NCBI GenBank assembly: GCA_029101005.1
Contig: JAQXQE010000017.1
Location: forward strand, 1-64,000
Reading direction: 5' to 3'
Source of the DNA: Bacillota bacterium
GTDB taxonomy: Bacteria > Bacillota > Clostridia > Peptostreptococcales > Anaerovoracaceae
DNA length: 64,000 nucleotides
The position numbers and the translations under genes were made by a program. Below are positions 8,087 to 16,259 of the stretch, piece by piece; the stretch's first letter is position 1; each line of letters opens with the position of its first letter. A model generated the notes under the pieces. That model worked only from the letters and a program-made list of their open reading frames with translations, was not told where the DNA came from and did no database searches.

Positions 8087-9466
8087 ATGTTACACGAGAA
8101 TGCATGGACATATTACAATGAGAACGACCTAAAGGCGCTTGAGAAGCTCAGCGCTGACTATATTGATTTTCTAAGTGAGGGTAAGACTGAGCGCGAGTGC
8201 ACAGAGCTCCTCGTTGCTATGGCTGAGGCAAAGGGCTTCAGAAATCTTGATGAGATTATCGCTAAGGGCGAGAGCATCGCTGTTGGTGACAAGGTATATG
8301 CAGTCAACATGAATAAGGCTGTAATGATGCTGAACATCGGTAAGGATATTACAACTAAAGGAATGAACATCCTCGGTGCTCACATCGATTCACCACGAAT
8401 GGATATCAAGCAGAATCCACTGTATGAGACAGAGGAGCTTGCTTATCTCAATACACACTACTACGGTGGAATCAAGAAGTATCAGTGGGTTACACTGCCA
8501 CTTGCTATTCACGGTGTTGTGTGCAAGCCAGATGGAACTACTGTAAAGATTGCACTTGGTGAGAAGGAGGATGAGCCTGTTTTCTTCGTAAGTGATCTGC
8601 TGATTCACCTTGCTGGCGACCAGATGAAGAAGGTAGCTGCAAATGTAGTTGAGGGTGAAGATCTCGACATTCTGGTTGGAACAAAGCCACTTGAGGGTGA
8701 GGAGAAGGATGCAGTTAAGGCTAATATTCTCAAGCTCCTCAAGGACTACTACGATATCGAAGAGGAGGATTTCTGGTCAGCTGAGCTCGAGGTTGTTCCT
8801 GCTGGAAGAGCTAGAGAGGCTGGTTTCGACAGAAGTATGATTCTCTCTTATGGACACGATGACAGATGTTGTGCATATCCTTCAGCTGTTGCTCTCTTCG
8901 ATGTTGAGAATCCTGATACAACAAGCTGCGGTCTCTTCGTAGACAAGGAAGAGATTGGAAGTGTTGGTGCAACAGGTATGGAGTCACGCTTCTTCGAGGA
9001 CACAATGAGAGAGATTCTCGACAGAATGGGAATCTACAGTGAGATCAACCTGACAAGAGTATTCAGAAACAGCAGAATGCTCTCATCGGATGTAAATGCT
9101 GCTTATGATCCGCTCTATGCTAGTGCTTTCGAGAAGCAGAATGCTTCTAAGTTCGGACGCGGACTCGTTTTCTCAAAGTTCACTGGATCAAGAGGTAAGT
9201 CTGGATCAAATGATGCTAATGCTGAGTACCTCGCAAAGCTCAGAGCTATGATGGACAAGCACAATGTTGTATACCATGCTGCAGAGCTCGGTAAGGTAGA
9301 TATCGGTGGAGGAGGAACAATCGCTTACATCCTCGCTAACTATGGAATGCAGGTTATCGACAGCGGTATTCCTGTAATGAGTATGCACGCTCCATGGGAA
9401 GCAATCAGCAAGTGCGATCTCTATGAGGCATATAAGGGCTACAAGGCATTTCTTATCGAGGGATAA
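8087..9466 (+). CDS. M18-family aminopeptidase (second of tandem pair)
   Basis: A 459-aa M18 zinc aminopeptidase with the same motif series as its upstream neighbour: GAHIDSPRMDIKQNPLYE (near residue 96), HYYGGIKKYQWVTL, DKEEIGSVGATG (near 285), GGGGTIAY (near 406) and MHAPWE (near 432). All predicted metal and catalytic residues are present in both copies, so neither is an obvious pseudogene. Differences cluster in the N-terminal 60 residues and in the segment after LARVLRGSRMLS/LTRVFRNSRMLS, which may alter substrate range. It has its own promoter; the downstream membrane-protein gene follows after only 6 bases and is probably co-transcribed. Confidence 0.92.
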   Translation: MLHENAWTYYNENDLKALEKLSADYIDFLSEGKTERECTELLVAMAEAKGFRNLDEIIAKGESIAVGDKVYAVNMNKAVMMLNIGKDITTKGMNILGAHIDSPRMDIKQNPLYETEELAYLNTHYYGGIKKYQWVTLPLAIHGVVCKPDGTTVKIALGEKEDEPVFFVSDLLIHLAGDQMKKVAANVVEGEDLDILVGTKPLEGEEKDAVKANILKLLKDYYDIEEEDFWSAELEVVPAGRAREAGFDRSMILSYGHDDRCCAYPSAVALFDVENPDTTSCGLFVDKEEIGSVGATGMESRFFEDTMREILDRMGIYSEINLTRVFRNSRMLSSDVNAAYDPLYASAFEKQNASKFGRGLVFSKFTGSRGKSGSNDANAEYLAKLRAMMDKHNVVYHAAELGKVDIGGGGTIAYILANYGMQVIDSGIPVMSMHAPWEAISKCDLYEAYKGYKAFLIEG

Positions 9467-9472
9467 TATTAG

Positions 9473-9925
9473 ATGAAAGCAGCTATAATGACATTATTAA
9501 TCGCATGCGTGCCTGTGCTAGAGCTGAGAGGTGCGATTCCATACGGTGTAATCAATGGACTCACTGTATGGGAAGCTTTCGGTCTCGCTGTGGTCGGCAA
9601 TTTGCTTCCGATTCCGTTTCTTATCATCTTCACGAGAAAAGTATTCGAGATGATTCGTAAGTGGAGTGCTGCACTTGACAGGTTCGTATGCAAGCTTGAG
9701 ACTAAGGCGGAGGAGAAGAGGAGTGTCGTTGAGAAGTTCGAGTTCTTCGGCCTTGTTCTGCTCGTAGCTATTCCACTTCCTGGAACTGGCGCCTGGACTG
9801 GTGCTCTAGTTGCTGCGATGATGGATATGAGACTAAAGAGAGCGATGCCGGCAATCATCGTCGGAGTAATCATCGCTGGAATAATTGTGTCGATTCTGAC
9901 TTTCGGAGTCGATGCGCTGATATAG
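9473..9925 (+). CDS. Small multi-pass membrane protein, COG2426 / Sm_multidrug_ex family
   Basis: A 150-aa hydrophobic protein with three or four membrane segments (about residues 1-20, 32-55, 90-112 and 122-148). ELRGAIPYG near the N-terminus and PLPGTGAWTGAL in the middle are hallmarks of a family annotated as putative small multidrug export proteins, though the transport function is poorly documented. A charged stretch (about residues 60-90, KWSAALDRFVCKLETKAEEKR) lies between the membrane halves. It starts 6 bases after the aminopeptidase stop and ends 9 bases before the FemAB gene, so the three may form one operon. Confidence 0.82.
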   Translation: MKAAIMTLLIACVPVLELRGAIPYGVINGLTVWEAFGLAVVGNLLPIPFLIIFTRKVFEMIRKWSAALDRFVCKLETKAEEKRSVVEKFEFFGLVLLVAIPLPGTGAWTGALVAAMMDMRLKRAMPAIIVGVIIAGIIVSILTFGVDALI

Positions 9926-9934
9926 GAGTATTTG

Positions 9935-11194
9935 ATGGAGTTTATCAGAAACGTTGGTATTCAGGAATTTGAGAATTTCGTAAGGAACCATCCTACGAAA
10001 TCTCACTTTATGCAGTCACCTGCCTGGGGAGAGCTCTCTCTCAAGGAGGATGCTAGTGCGGTGTATTACGTTGGAATGAAGAATGATGAGGGTGCGCTTT
10101 GTGCAACTGCTCTTCTCATTGCAAAGAAGCCTACTGGCTTCAAACCATATCTTTATTGTCCACGTGGCTATGTACTTGATTATTCAGACAAAGAACTGCT
10201 TGCATCATTCAGCAAAGAGGTAGCTGCATTTGCAAAGTCTGTTGGTGCGATGTTCATCACCATTGATCCAGACGTAGAGCGCTGGTCTATCGATGAGCAT
10301 GGCAAGCCATGCGAAGGCTTCGACAATAATGATCTCATTGCTTATCTCAAGAAGCTTGGTTATCAGCACAACGGATATACAATGAGATTCGAGGGCAGAC
10401 AGCCTAGATTCACATTCAGAATAGACTTGGACCGCGAAATAAAGGCCATAGAGAAGTCTTTTACCGGTAATGTGATGAAGAATGTTAAGAAGTCGAATAA
10501 TTACGCTTCTGAGGTCAGAATCGGCGGATCTGACGATGTGCGCATTCTCCACGAGATGCTGGTGCTTACGGGCGAGAGAGATAATTTTACCGACTACTCA
10601 CTCGAGTACTACCAGACTTTCTACGATACACTCTCTAAGTACGATATGACAACTATCTACCTCGGATACACATATCCGGCTGAGACGGTAAAGAAGCTCG
10701 AGGCCTCACTCGAGGAACTGCTGGCTCAGAGAGAGAAGATCAAGAAGCCGGGTCCTCTCAAGGAGAATATGGAGAGAGAGCCTAAGATCAGAAGAGAGAT
10801 AGAGCTCTTCAAGAGCTATGCGGAGAAGTATCCCGAAGGCGTATGCCTCAGCGCACACCTCGTTGTGAACTACGGCGACAAGGCATGGGCTGTTCACGCA
10901 GGAAGCACACTGGAGCTCAGCGAGACTTTCCTGAACAACCGCGTATATCACGACAAGATCATCGCAAGCAAGGAGAAGGGCGCTAAGATTCTTGATCAGT
11001 TCGGAACAGTCGGCGACTGGGAGAACAGCAATCTCAAGTCACTCCATGAGTTCAAGAAGCAGTTCGGTGGCAGATATGTTGAGTTCATTGGCGAGTTCAA
11101 CCTGATTACAGACAAGAAGGCGTACTTCATGTATAAGACAATCAGACCGATGTACAGAAAGCTGCTGAAGGTTGTTAGAAAGATTAAGAAATAA
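9935..11194 (+). CDS. FemAB/FmhB-type aminoacyltransferase (peptidoglycan interpeptide bridge)
   Basis: A 419-aa member of the FemABX family, which uses aminoacyl-tRNA to add amino acids to the side chain of lipid II or nascent peptidoglycan, on the inner face of the membrane. It has two GNAT-like lobes, with SPAWGELS and FEGRQPRFTFRIDLD in the first part, and a helical insertion at about residues 245-285 that is charged and coiled-coil-like (LEELLAQREKIKKPGPLKE), as in FemA/FemX. A TTG at 9932 also opens the frame, but the ATG at 9935 lies six bases after GGAG and is preferred. It fits a cell wall with a branched, probably lysine-type stem peptide, as does the MurE-like gene at 22187. Which residue it adds is not readable. 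Confidence 0.88.
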   Translation: MEFIRNVGIQEFENFVRNHPTKSHFMQSPAWGELSLKEDASAVYYVGMKNDEGALCATALLIAKKPTGFKPYLYCPRGYVLDYSDKELLASFSKEVAAFAKSVGAMFITIDPDVERWSIDEHGKPCEGFDNNDLIAYLKKLGYQHNGYTMRFEGRQPRFTFRIDLDREIKAIEKSFTGNVMKNVKKSNNYASEVRIGGSDDVRILHEMLVLTGERDNFTDYSLEYYQTFYDTLSKYDMTTIYLGYTYPAETVKKLEASLEELLAQREKIKKPGPLKENMEREPKIRREIELFKSYAEKYPEGVCLSAHLVVNYGDKAWAVHAGSTLELSETFLNNRVYHDKIIASKEKGAKILDQFGTVGDWENSNLKSLHEFKKQFGGRYVEFIGEFNLITDKKAYFMYKTIRPMYRKLLKVVRKIKK

Positions 11195-11206
11195 TAAGTA
11201 TGTTAA

Positions 11207-11234
11207 AAGGGCGTATCCATCAGGATACGCCCTT
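11207..11234. terminator. Bidirectional terminator between femX-like gene and proC
   Basis: A 12-bp perfect stem (AAGGGCGTATCC, loop ATCA) with T-rich sequence on the plus side and A/T flanks on the other lies between two convergent genes, 12 bases from each stop codon. Confidence 0.88.
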
Positions 11235-11246
11235 ATCTTGTTGTCG

Positions 11247-12044
11247 TTACTTCTTACCCAGCTCGCGTGCTCTCTGTGTTGCCTTGCTTACTGTGTCGAT
11301 TACAGCTCCACGAACGCAGTGCTCTTCGAGTGTCTTAACTCCGACGATAGTGTTGCCACCAGGTGAGCATACCATGTCCTTGAGTTCGCCTGGATGCTTG
11401 CCTGTCTCGAGAACCATCTTAGCTGCGCCCATAACTGTCTGAGCTGCGAGTCTCTGAGCTGTTGCTCTTGGAAGTCCTTCGAGGACGCCGCCATCCGCAA
11501 GTGCCTCAATGAACATATATACGTACGCTGGACCAGCACCAGAAAGTCCTGTAGCTGTGTTGATGAGCTCTTCATTCATCCACTCGAATACTCCGAGTGT
11601 GCCGAAGAGCTTCTCTGCAAATGACTTCTCCTCATCTGTGAGATCAGTGTCTGAACAGAGTGCGAAAGCTCCTGCGTTGACAAGGGCAGGGGTGTTTGGC
11701 ATTACTCTGAGAAGTCTGAAGTCTCCTTCGATGTACTCTCTTAATGTTTCCTGTGTGAGACCTGCCATAATTGAGATTGCAGCTTTGCCGTACATTGAAT
11801 TCTTGAATTCAGCGAGTGCTCCCTTAGCATACTGTGGCTTAACAGCAATAATGATAATATCAGCTGAGTTACCGAGTTCCTCGTTATCGCTACAGATATT
11901 GCAACCGAGAGCGGCATACTTATCTTTGATTGCCTGTGAGAAATCCGAAACATATACATCAGATGGACTGATGACGCCCGCTTCAATTGCGCCACTTAGG
12001 ATAGCTCCACCCATTGCACCTGCTCCGAGGAATCCGATCTTCAT
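11247..12044 (-). CDS. proC: Pyrroline-5-carboxylate reductase
   Basis: Last step of proline synthesis: NAD(P)H-dependent reduction of 1-pyrroline-5-carboxylate to L-proline, in the cytosol. 265 aa, full length. N-terminal Rossmann fold with GFLGAGAMGGAI (residues 4-15); VMPNTPALVNAG near residue 115; the C-terminal dimerisation and active-site helices carry LSGAGPAYVYMFIEALADGG and the family signature around SPGGNTIVGVKTLEEHCVRGAV. ATG with GGAGG upstream. It lies 77 bases downstream of lexA on the same strand, separated by a hairpin, so co-transcription is possible but not certain. The other proline genes are not nearby. Confidence 0.96.
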   Translation of the reverse strand: MKIGFLGAGAMGGAILSGAIEAGVISPSDVYVSDFSQAIKDKYAALGCNICSDNEELGNSADIIIIAVKPQYAKGALAEFKNSMYGKAAISIMAGLTQETLREYIEGDFRLLRVMPNTPALVNAGAFALCSDTDLTDEEKSFAEKLFGTLGVFEWMNEELINTATGLSGAGPAYVYMFIEALADGGVLEGLPRATAQRLAAQTVMGAAKMVLETGKHPGELKDMVCSPGGNTIVGVKTLEEHCVRGAVIDTVSKATQRARELGKK

Positions 12045-12084
12045 AATTAAACGCCTCCATATTTGTGGTTATTTGAACTTATTA

Positions 12085-12111
12085 AATGCGCCGATGTGCT
12101 ATCGACGCATT
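12085..12111 (-). terminator. Hairpin between lexA and proC
   Basis: An imperfect stem (AATGCG-x-CGAT paired with ATCG-x-CGCATT, one mismatch) lies 10 bases after the lexA stop. The following T tract is short (TTTAATAAG), so termination may be only partial. Confidence 0.5.
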
Positions 12112-12121
12112 AATTATACCA

Positions 12122-12787
12122 TTAATTAAAATATCTGAAAACTCCCTTAACCTTACCGACGATTGTACAGTCATCAACGATGATAGGATCCATATAGTCG
12201 TTCTCTGGCTGAAGTCTGATGTGACCATTCTCCTTGAAGAATCTCTTAACGGTAGCTTCGCTCTCATATTCGCCCTGAATCATAGCGACTACGATCTCTC
12301 CGTTGAATGCACTGTGGTCTTCCTGAACGATAATGTAGTCACCATCGAAGATTCCTACATTGACCATGCTGTCTCCGTGGACAGTAAGTATGAAATTGTT
12401 ACCGCTTCCCACGAATCTTGCCGGCATTGGAATAGTGTCCTCGACATTAGATTCGGAAAGGATAGGGGTTCCAGCTGCAACTCTTCCGATTACTGGAAGT
12501 GATACCATATTGAAGTCCTCATCAATATTAGATATAGGTGCCTGTGGAACAACACTTGTCTTCGGAATATCAACTGGAAGAACAGTTCTTGGCTTGCTTG
12601 GATCTTTCTTAACGAGGCCTGCAATCTCCAGTGCCTTGATATCGCTGTGTACTGTTGATGTTGACTTGATATCAAGTGCCTCGCAGATCTCTCTGATAGT
12701 AGGGGAGTAACCCTTATCAGTAATAGTATCCTTCATGTAATCAAGGATGTCCTGCTGGCGTTTCTCGCTCTTACCCATCTTCTTCAT
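12122..12787 (-). CDS. lexA: LexA repressor (SOS response)
   Basis: SOS repressor, 221 aa. The N-terminal winged helix (about residues 1-65, with YSPTIREICEALDIKSTSTVHSDIKALEIAGLV) binds SOS boxes. The C-terminal S24 domain self-cleaves when RecA filaments form: cleavage site Ala105-Gly106 in GRVAAGTP, nucleophile Ser140 in HGDSM, general base Lys181 in ATVKRFF; all three are present. The first ATG is supported by AAGGAG five bases ahead. It follows the radical SAM gene by 42 bases, so both are read from the promoter at 13736-13764, whose spacer holds an SOS box; this gives the autoregulation expected of lexA. Confidence 0.97.
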   Translation of the reverse strand: MKKMGKSEKRQQDILDYMKDTITDKGYSPTIREICEALDIKSTSTVHSDIKALEIAGLVKKDPSKPRTVLPVDIPKTSVVPQAPISNIDEDFNMVSLPVIGRVAAGTPILSESNVEDTIPMPARFVGSGNNFILTVHGDSMVNVGIFDGDYIIVQEDHSAFNGEIVVAMIQGEYESEATVKRFFKENGHIRLQPENDYMDPIIVDDCTIVGKVKGVFRYFN

Positions 12788-12829
12788 AATAGCTCCTTGT
12801 TGTTAGTGGCAGTATGCCCGATGATAAGA

Positions 12830-13654
12830 TTAGTATTCGAGTTCAACGACGTCGTTGATGTTGAGCTCGTGTCCATACTCATTCCAGTCATCGAATATTC
12901 GACCGTTCTGACGCAGGATGATATCTCCTACGATGTCATCAACCTTAGCGAATGGGAGAGTCTTGTGATATGTGATCTTGCTTCCATTTCTTTCGAAAAC
13001 AAAACCAGTTCTGAAACGCTCCTTCTCAAGGTCATACTTGTAGTCGGCAATATCGCAAATGAGTTTGAACAGATCGTCTTCTTCTGTATCGAAGACATTG
13101 TCGAGTGTCAGGTTAGAGTAATTAGCTCTGAGCTGAACCTCGTGTCCGGCAAATCTGTCAAGGAAGGCGATAAGTTTATCCTTGGTCTCCGGCTCTCTTG
13201 CATCCTCAAAGACTACACAGTTGATTCTGTGTCTGAAGTTCAGAAGATCGAAGATAGCATCGTCACACTCCTTGACGTAGTGCTTAAGATGTCTTGAAAC
13301 ATTGAGGCAACTGATCTTGTCAGAGTATTTGTTGAGCTTAGAAGCTACTTCCTCAATACTTGAATCTTCTGGAACTGGAAGTGTTGAGTTGATATAGATG
13401 TGGTGACCATTTTCAATGTGCTCCAGAATATCCCCGAGGAGGTCGAGCTCTGCGAGTGGCTCTCCACCAGTGAGTACGATGTCGTTATGTGGGAAAATTC
13501 TGTTCAGAAGATCGAGTGACTTATAGCATCTGTCGATGCTGAAGTCTGATGTGTCTCTGTACTCCTTCTTATTGACGCAGAAGGGGCATGCATTGTTACA
13601 GTCATAGGGCACGAACATAGTAACAGTAGGGCCCGCCTTAATAATCTGATCCAT
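12830..13654 (-). CDS. Radical SAM protein co-transcribed with lexA
   Basis: A 274-aa radical SAM enzyme. CNNACPFC near the N-terminus is the C-x3-C-x2-C site for the [4Fe-4S] cluster that cleaves S-adenosylmethionine, and VLTGGEPLAE is the family GGE motif contacting SAM. The rest fits a single partial TIM barrel with a short C-terminal extension; there is no SPASM cysteine cluster, so it is a minimal member. Substrate unknown. The frame continues to a TTG at 13705, but ATG 13654 begins a more usual N-terminus (GPTVTMFVPYDCN), with only a weak GAAAGAAG site. It is the first gene of the lexA transcript under a LexA-box promoter, so it should be DNA-damage inducible. A role in DNA repair or tRNA/peptide modification is speculation. 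Confidence 0.85.
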   Translation of the reverse strand: MDQIIKAGPTVTMFVPYDCNNACPFCVNKKEYRDTSDFSIDRCYKSLDLLNRIFPHNDIVLTGGEPLAELDLLGDILEHIENGHHIYINSTLPVPEDSSIEEVASKLNKYSDKISCLNVSRHLKHYVKECDDAIFDLLNFRHRINCVVFEDAREPETKDKLIAFLDRFAGHEVQLRANYSNLTLDNVFDTEEDDLFKLICDIADYKYDLEKERFRTGFVFERNGSKITYHKTLPFAKVDDIVGDIILRQNGRIFDDWNEYGHELNINDVVELEY

Positions 13655-13689
13655 ACTAATAATTCTTCTTTCTATCGGTGTAATAATTT

Positions 13690-13703
13690 GATTGATTACA
13701 ATC
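13690..13703. promoter_or_regulatory. Inverted repeat TTGATTACAATCAA in 5' leader
   Basis: A perfect 6-2-6 inverted repeat in the leader between the promoter and the radical SAM gene. It could be a second regulator site or a small RNA hairpin. Confidence 0.3.
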
Positions 13704-13735
13704 AAAAAATCACCATGTCTGGTAGTGTCATACGA

Positions 13736-13764
13736 ATTATAGCACTAGAACATATGTTTGACAA
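13736..13764 (-). promoter_or_regulatory. SOS-regulated promoter of the radical SAM-lexA operon
   Basis: On the minus strand, -35 TTGTCA (13759-13764) and -10 TATAAT (13736-13741) with a 17-base spacer. The LexA box lies within the spacer and touches the -35, an ideal position for repression. Confidence 0.85.
13747..13760. promoter_or_regulatory. LexA (SOS) box, AGAACATATGTTTG
   Basis: Matches the Gram-positive SOS consensus CGAACRNRYGTTYG at 13 of 14 positions (first base A instead of C). Location in the promoter of the operon that includes lexA supports function. Confidence 0.85.
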
Positions 13765-13799
13765 TAGCGTTAGGCGATAGTTATTTATCTAACGAAAAA

Positions 13800-13830
13800 C
13801 CGCATAAACACTAGGTTTATGCGGCTTTTC
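13800..13830. terminator. Terminator hairpin downstream of the antiporter gene
   Basis: Perfect 10-bp stem CCGCATAAAC/GTTTATGCGG with CTTTTC on the plus side and TTTTTCG on the minus side. It can end transcription of the antiporter gene (minus strand, stop 130 bases away) and insulate the lexA operon promoter. The rest of 13831-13960 shows no gene. Confidence 0.75.
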
Positions 13831-13960
13831 TTAAGAGATTTTAAACTGTTGTTGGAACAGGTTCTACTTATTGTTTGGTACTTCAATCTCGCAATCTGAT
13901 AGGGCCAGCGATTCCTGCACGCTTCGGCCAGACTTTTAGCTTGTCGTTATTATGTGGTTC

Positions 13961-15313
13961 TTAGAATACCCAGCCTGAGAAGAACAGGATTGTATCGATG
14001 ATGAATACTGGAACGAGGTATCTAACTGCCCAGAACATATATCCGAAGAATGAAGGCATCTTGATGCCGCTCTCCTCAGCAACTGACTTAACCATGAAGT
14101 TAGGTGCGTTACCGATATATGTGTTAGCTCCCATGAATACAGCTCCGCATGAGATAGCGAGGAGCATTGTCTGTGGGATTGCAACTGTACCGATGAGGGT
14201 AGTTGTTGCCTTGAGTGACAGTGCTGTCTCGAAGAATACGAGGTATGTTGGTGTATTATCGAGGAAGGATGAGAGTAATCCTGTCATCCAGAACATCTGC
14301 CAGTTCTCTGTGATTCCGAGCTCGCTTCCTCTTGCCTCGAGGATGAGAAGTGCAGGAATCATTGTGATGAAGATACCGATGAAGAGTACTGCAACCTCTT
14401 CGATAGCTCCCCATGAGAAGTTGTTGTCATCACGAGTTGACTTCTTTGTTGTCTTGAATGAGAGCAGGGCAGCGAGAAGGATGATAATCATCTCTACGAT
14501 TGTTGCGTAGCTCAGTCTTACGTGACCCTCGATAGCGATGCCCTCGTTGAAGATAGGGTTGAAGTTACCGAGTGTTCCGCTGAGGATTACAGCTCCAACG
14601 ATACAAGCGATGAAGATGAAGTTGTGTGATCCCTCGATGCGAAGTGGCTGCTTAACATCAATAACCTCTGGCATACATCCGTCTGCGAGATCCTTCTTGT
14701 AGTTCTTGTTCTCGATAACCCAGTAGATAGCGAGAAGAATTACTGCGTTGATAAGAAGTACAGGTGCTGTGTGGAATGACCACGCGAATGGTACTCCGTG
14801 TGTGAAACCCATGAAGAGAGGTGGGTCTCCGACAGGTGTCAGACATCCTCCGATGTTAGATACGAGGAAGATGAAGAATACCATTGAATGAACCTTACGC
14901 TTTCTCCATGCGTTAGCTCTGATCATAGGTCTGATGAGTAGCATTGATGCACCAGTTGTTCCAACCCAGCTGGCGATTACTGTTCCGATCAGAAGAATTG
15001 CGATATTAACTTTAGGTGTTCCTGCGAGGTCGCCCTTAATGCAAATGTTACCTGATACGCAGAAGAGTCCGAAGAGGAGAACGATGAATGATACGTAGTC
15101 TCCGAGTACAATCTCAAGAAGATGATTGATTGCTGTTACTGGACCGTAGCCGATTGCGAAAGGTATCAAGAACAGAAGAGACCAGACTACCACAAAGTAT
15201 GCTCTCTTCTCTTCCCACCACTCAGCATTGATGAGTGGACAAATTGCAATCGACAGAAGCATTCCTGCAAATGGGATGCAGTATAATAATGATAGTGTCT
15301 GTCCTAATTCCAT
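13961..15313 (-). CDS. Na+/H+ antiporter-like ion transporter (ArsB/NhaD/CitM superfamily)
   Basis: A 450-aa membrane carrier with about eleven to twelve hydrophobic segments across its length. Telling stretches are GTTGASMLLIRPMIRAN, NIGGCLTPVGDPPLFMGF in the first half and SFLDNTPTYLVFFE with GAVFMGANTYIGNAPNFMVKS in the second half. This repeated PxGDPP/NAPNFMVK arrangement is typical of the ion-transporter superfamily annotated as sodium:proton antiporters in Clostridia; substrate could also be an organic anion. Expected role is Na+ and pH homeostasis. GGAGG sits 7 bases before the ATG, and a 9-bp hairpin lies directly before that site. Single-gene unit. Confidence 0.82.
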   Translation of the reverse strand: MELGQTLSLLYCIPFAGMLLSIAICPLINAEWWEEKRAYFVVVWSLLFLIPFAIGYGPVTAINHLLEIVLGDYVSFIVLLFGLFCVSGNICIKGDLAGTPKVNIAILLIGTVIASWVGTTGASMLLIRPMIRANAWRKRKVHSMVFFIFLVSNIGGCLTPVGDPPLFMGFTHGVPFAWSFHTAPVLLINAVILLAIYWVIENKNYKKDLADGCMPEVIDVKQPLRIEGSHNFIFIACIVGAVILSGTLGNFNPIFNEGIAIEGHVRLSYATIVEMIIILLAALLSFKTTKKSTRDDNNFSWGAIEEVAVLFIGIFITMIPALLILEARGSELGITENWQMFWMTGLLSSFLDNTPTYLVFFETALSLKATTTLIGTVAIPQTMLLAISCGAVFMGANTYIGNAPNFMVKSVAEESGIKMPSFFGYMFWAVRYLVPVFIIDTILFFSGWVF

Positions 15314-15325
15314 TTTTTTCCTCCC

Positions 15326-15345
15326 GATGCTATCTGGATAGCATC
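15326..15345. promoter_or_regulatory. 5' leader hairpin adjacent to the antiporter ribosome binding site
   Basis: GATGCTATC/GATAGCATC, nine perfect pairs around a 2-base centre, ends a few bases before the GGAGG of the antiporter gene (minus strand). It may affect ribosome access or be a protein site. On the plus strand TTTAAAT follows it. Confidence 0.35.
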
Positions 15346-15415
15346 TTTAAATACATTACCATCTAATAATACCAAATTGTACTAATAGAAATCCATAGTT
15401 TTGCTAATTGGTATT

Positions 15416-15994
15416 TTAATAACATTTGAGCAGCTGTTGGACAATTCGGTATGGGAGTCCGACAACATTGTCGTAGTCGCCTTCAATTCGGTCTATGTGT
15501 TTGCCGAATAATCCCTGGATTGCATATGCTCCGGCCTTGTCATAAGGCTCATCTGTATCGAGATAATCCTGTATGTCCTGCTCGCTGAGCTTCTTGCAAT
15601 ATACTCGTGTGACAGCTGAGCTTACGAACTCATTGCCATCTGACACGCGAATTGTTGCGACTCCGGTGGATACATAGTGGCAGTCATCATTAATTGCTGA
15701 GATCATTCTGTATGCGTCATTCCTATCTTCTGGTTTGCCCATGATCTCATCTTTGAAGACTACAGTATCGGAACCAATAATAATGTAGTCTTTGTAGCTG
15801 TCGTCATCTCTAACTTCCTCGTAGCAGGCGCGGGCTTTGGTGAGCGCCAGATACTCAACTGCCTCTTCCATAGCTATTCCTTCTGGTAGACTTTCGTCTG
15901 CATCCACGGGTTTAACAATCGGTTCTATGCCATGCTGTCTTAGTATCTCGAGTCTTCTTGGAGATTTCGAAGCTAGGATAATTCTGTCTGTCAT
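15416..15994 (-). CDS. maf: Maf-family nucleoside triphosphate pyrophosphatase
   Basis: A 192-aa Maf protein. The family hydrolyses non-canonical or selected nucleoside triphosphates (dTTP/UTP or modified pyrimidines) to monophosphates and is linked to septum formation in Bacillus. Signatures: ILASKSPRRLEILRQHGI (residues 6-23), DESLPEG near residue 33, IIGSDTVVF with the key Asp near residue 76, and KAGAYAIQG near the C-terminus. Length is normal. ATG start with a weak GGAG site. It stands alone between the antiporter gene and the infC operon on the opposite strand. Confidence 0.93.
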   Translation of the reverse strand: MTDRIILASKSPRRLEILRQHGIEPIVKPVDADESLPEGIAMEEAVEYLALTKARACYEEVRDDDSYKDYIIIGSDTVVFKDEIMGKPEDRNDAYRMISAINDDCHYVSTGVATIRVSDGNEFVSSAVTRVYCKKLSEQDIQDYLDTDEPYDKAGAYAIQGLFGKHIDRIEGDYDNVVGLPYRIVQQLLKCY

Positions 15995-16102
15995 TATTTC
16001 TCCTTAGTGCTTGCAAATGTATTTAAAGTATTCTAACATAGAGAAGAATTAATGCAACGACAAATAAGTAAATTTTTATCACAAAAAAAGCTTTCGAGTA
16101 TA

Positions 16103-16131
16103 TTGACATACTTGTGTCCTGCGTGTATAAT
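16103..16131 (+). promoter_or_regulatory. Consensus promoter of the infC operon
   Basis: -35 TTGACA (16103-16108), 17-base spacer, -10 TATAAT (16126-16131): a perfect consensus, as expected for a highly expressed ribosomal operon. Start of transcription near 16138. Confidence 0.9.
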
Positions 16132-16137
16132 TCGATA

Positions 16138-16237
16138 GTCAAAGCAGAAGTTATCCGCTTCTCGCCTTATCGCCGCAGGGTAGATGAGGCCACATACCAC
16201 CATGGTTTTTGTGCGGATACTTTTGTATCCGCTTTTT
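16138..16237 (+). ncRNA. infC-rpmI-rplT leader (L20-type attenuator)
   Basis: A 5' leader of about 120 bases before infC. It ends in an intrinsic terminator: GCGGATAC (16213-16220), TTTT loop, GTATCCGC (16225-16232), then TTTTT. An upstream segment TATCCGC (16152-16158) is complementary to the terminator's 5' arm and can form an antiterminator. This layout and position fit the Firmicutes L20 leader, in which L20 binding favours termination. The L20-binding fold itself was not modelled. Confidence 0.8.
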
Positions 16238-16259
16238 AATTATGTAGGAGGTAAGAGCC

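Noticed and set aside
13655..13705. TTG start for the radical SAM gene at 13705
   Set aside because: It adds an unconserved Ile-rich N-terminus overlapping an inverted repeat in the leader; ATG 13654 is more plausible, though its ribosome binding site is weak.
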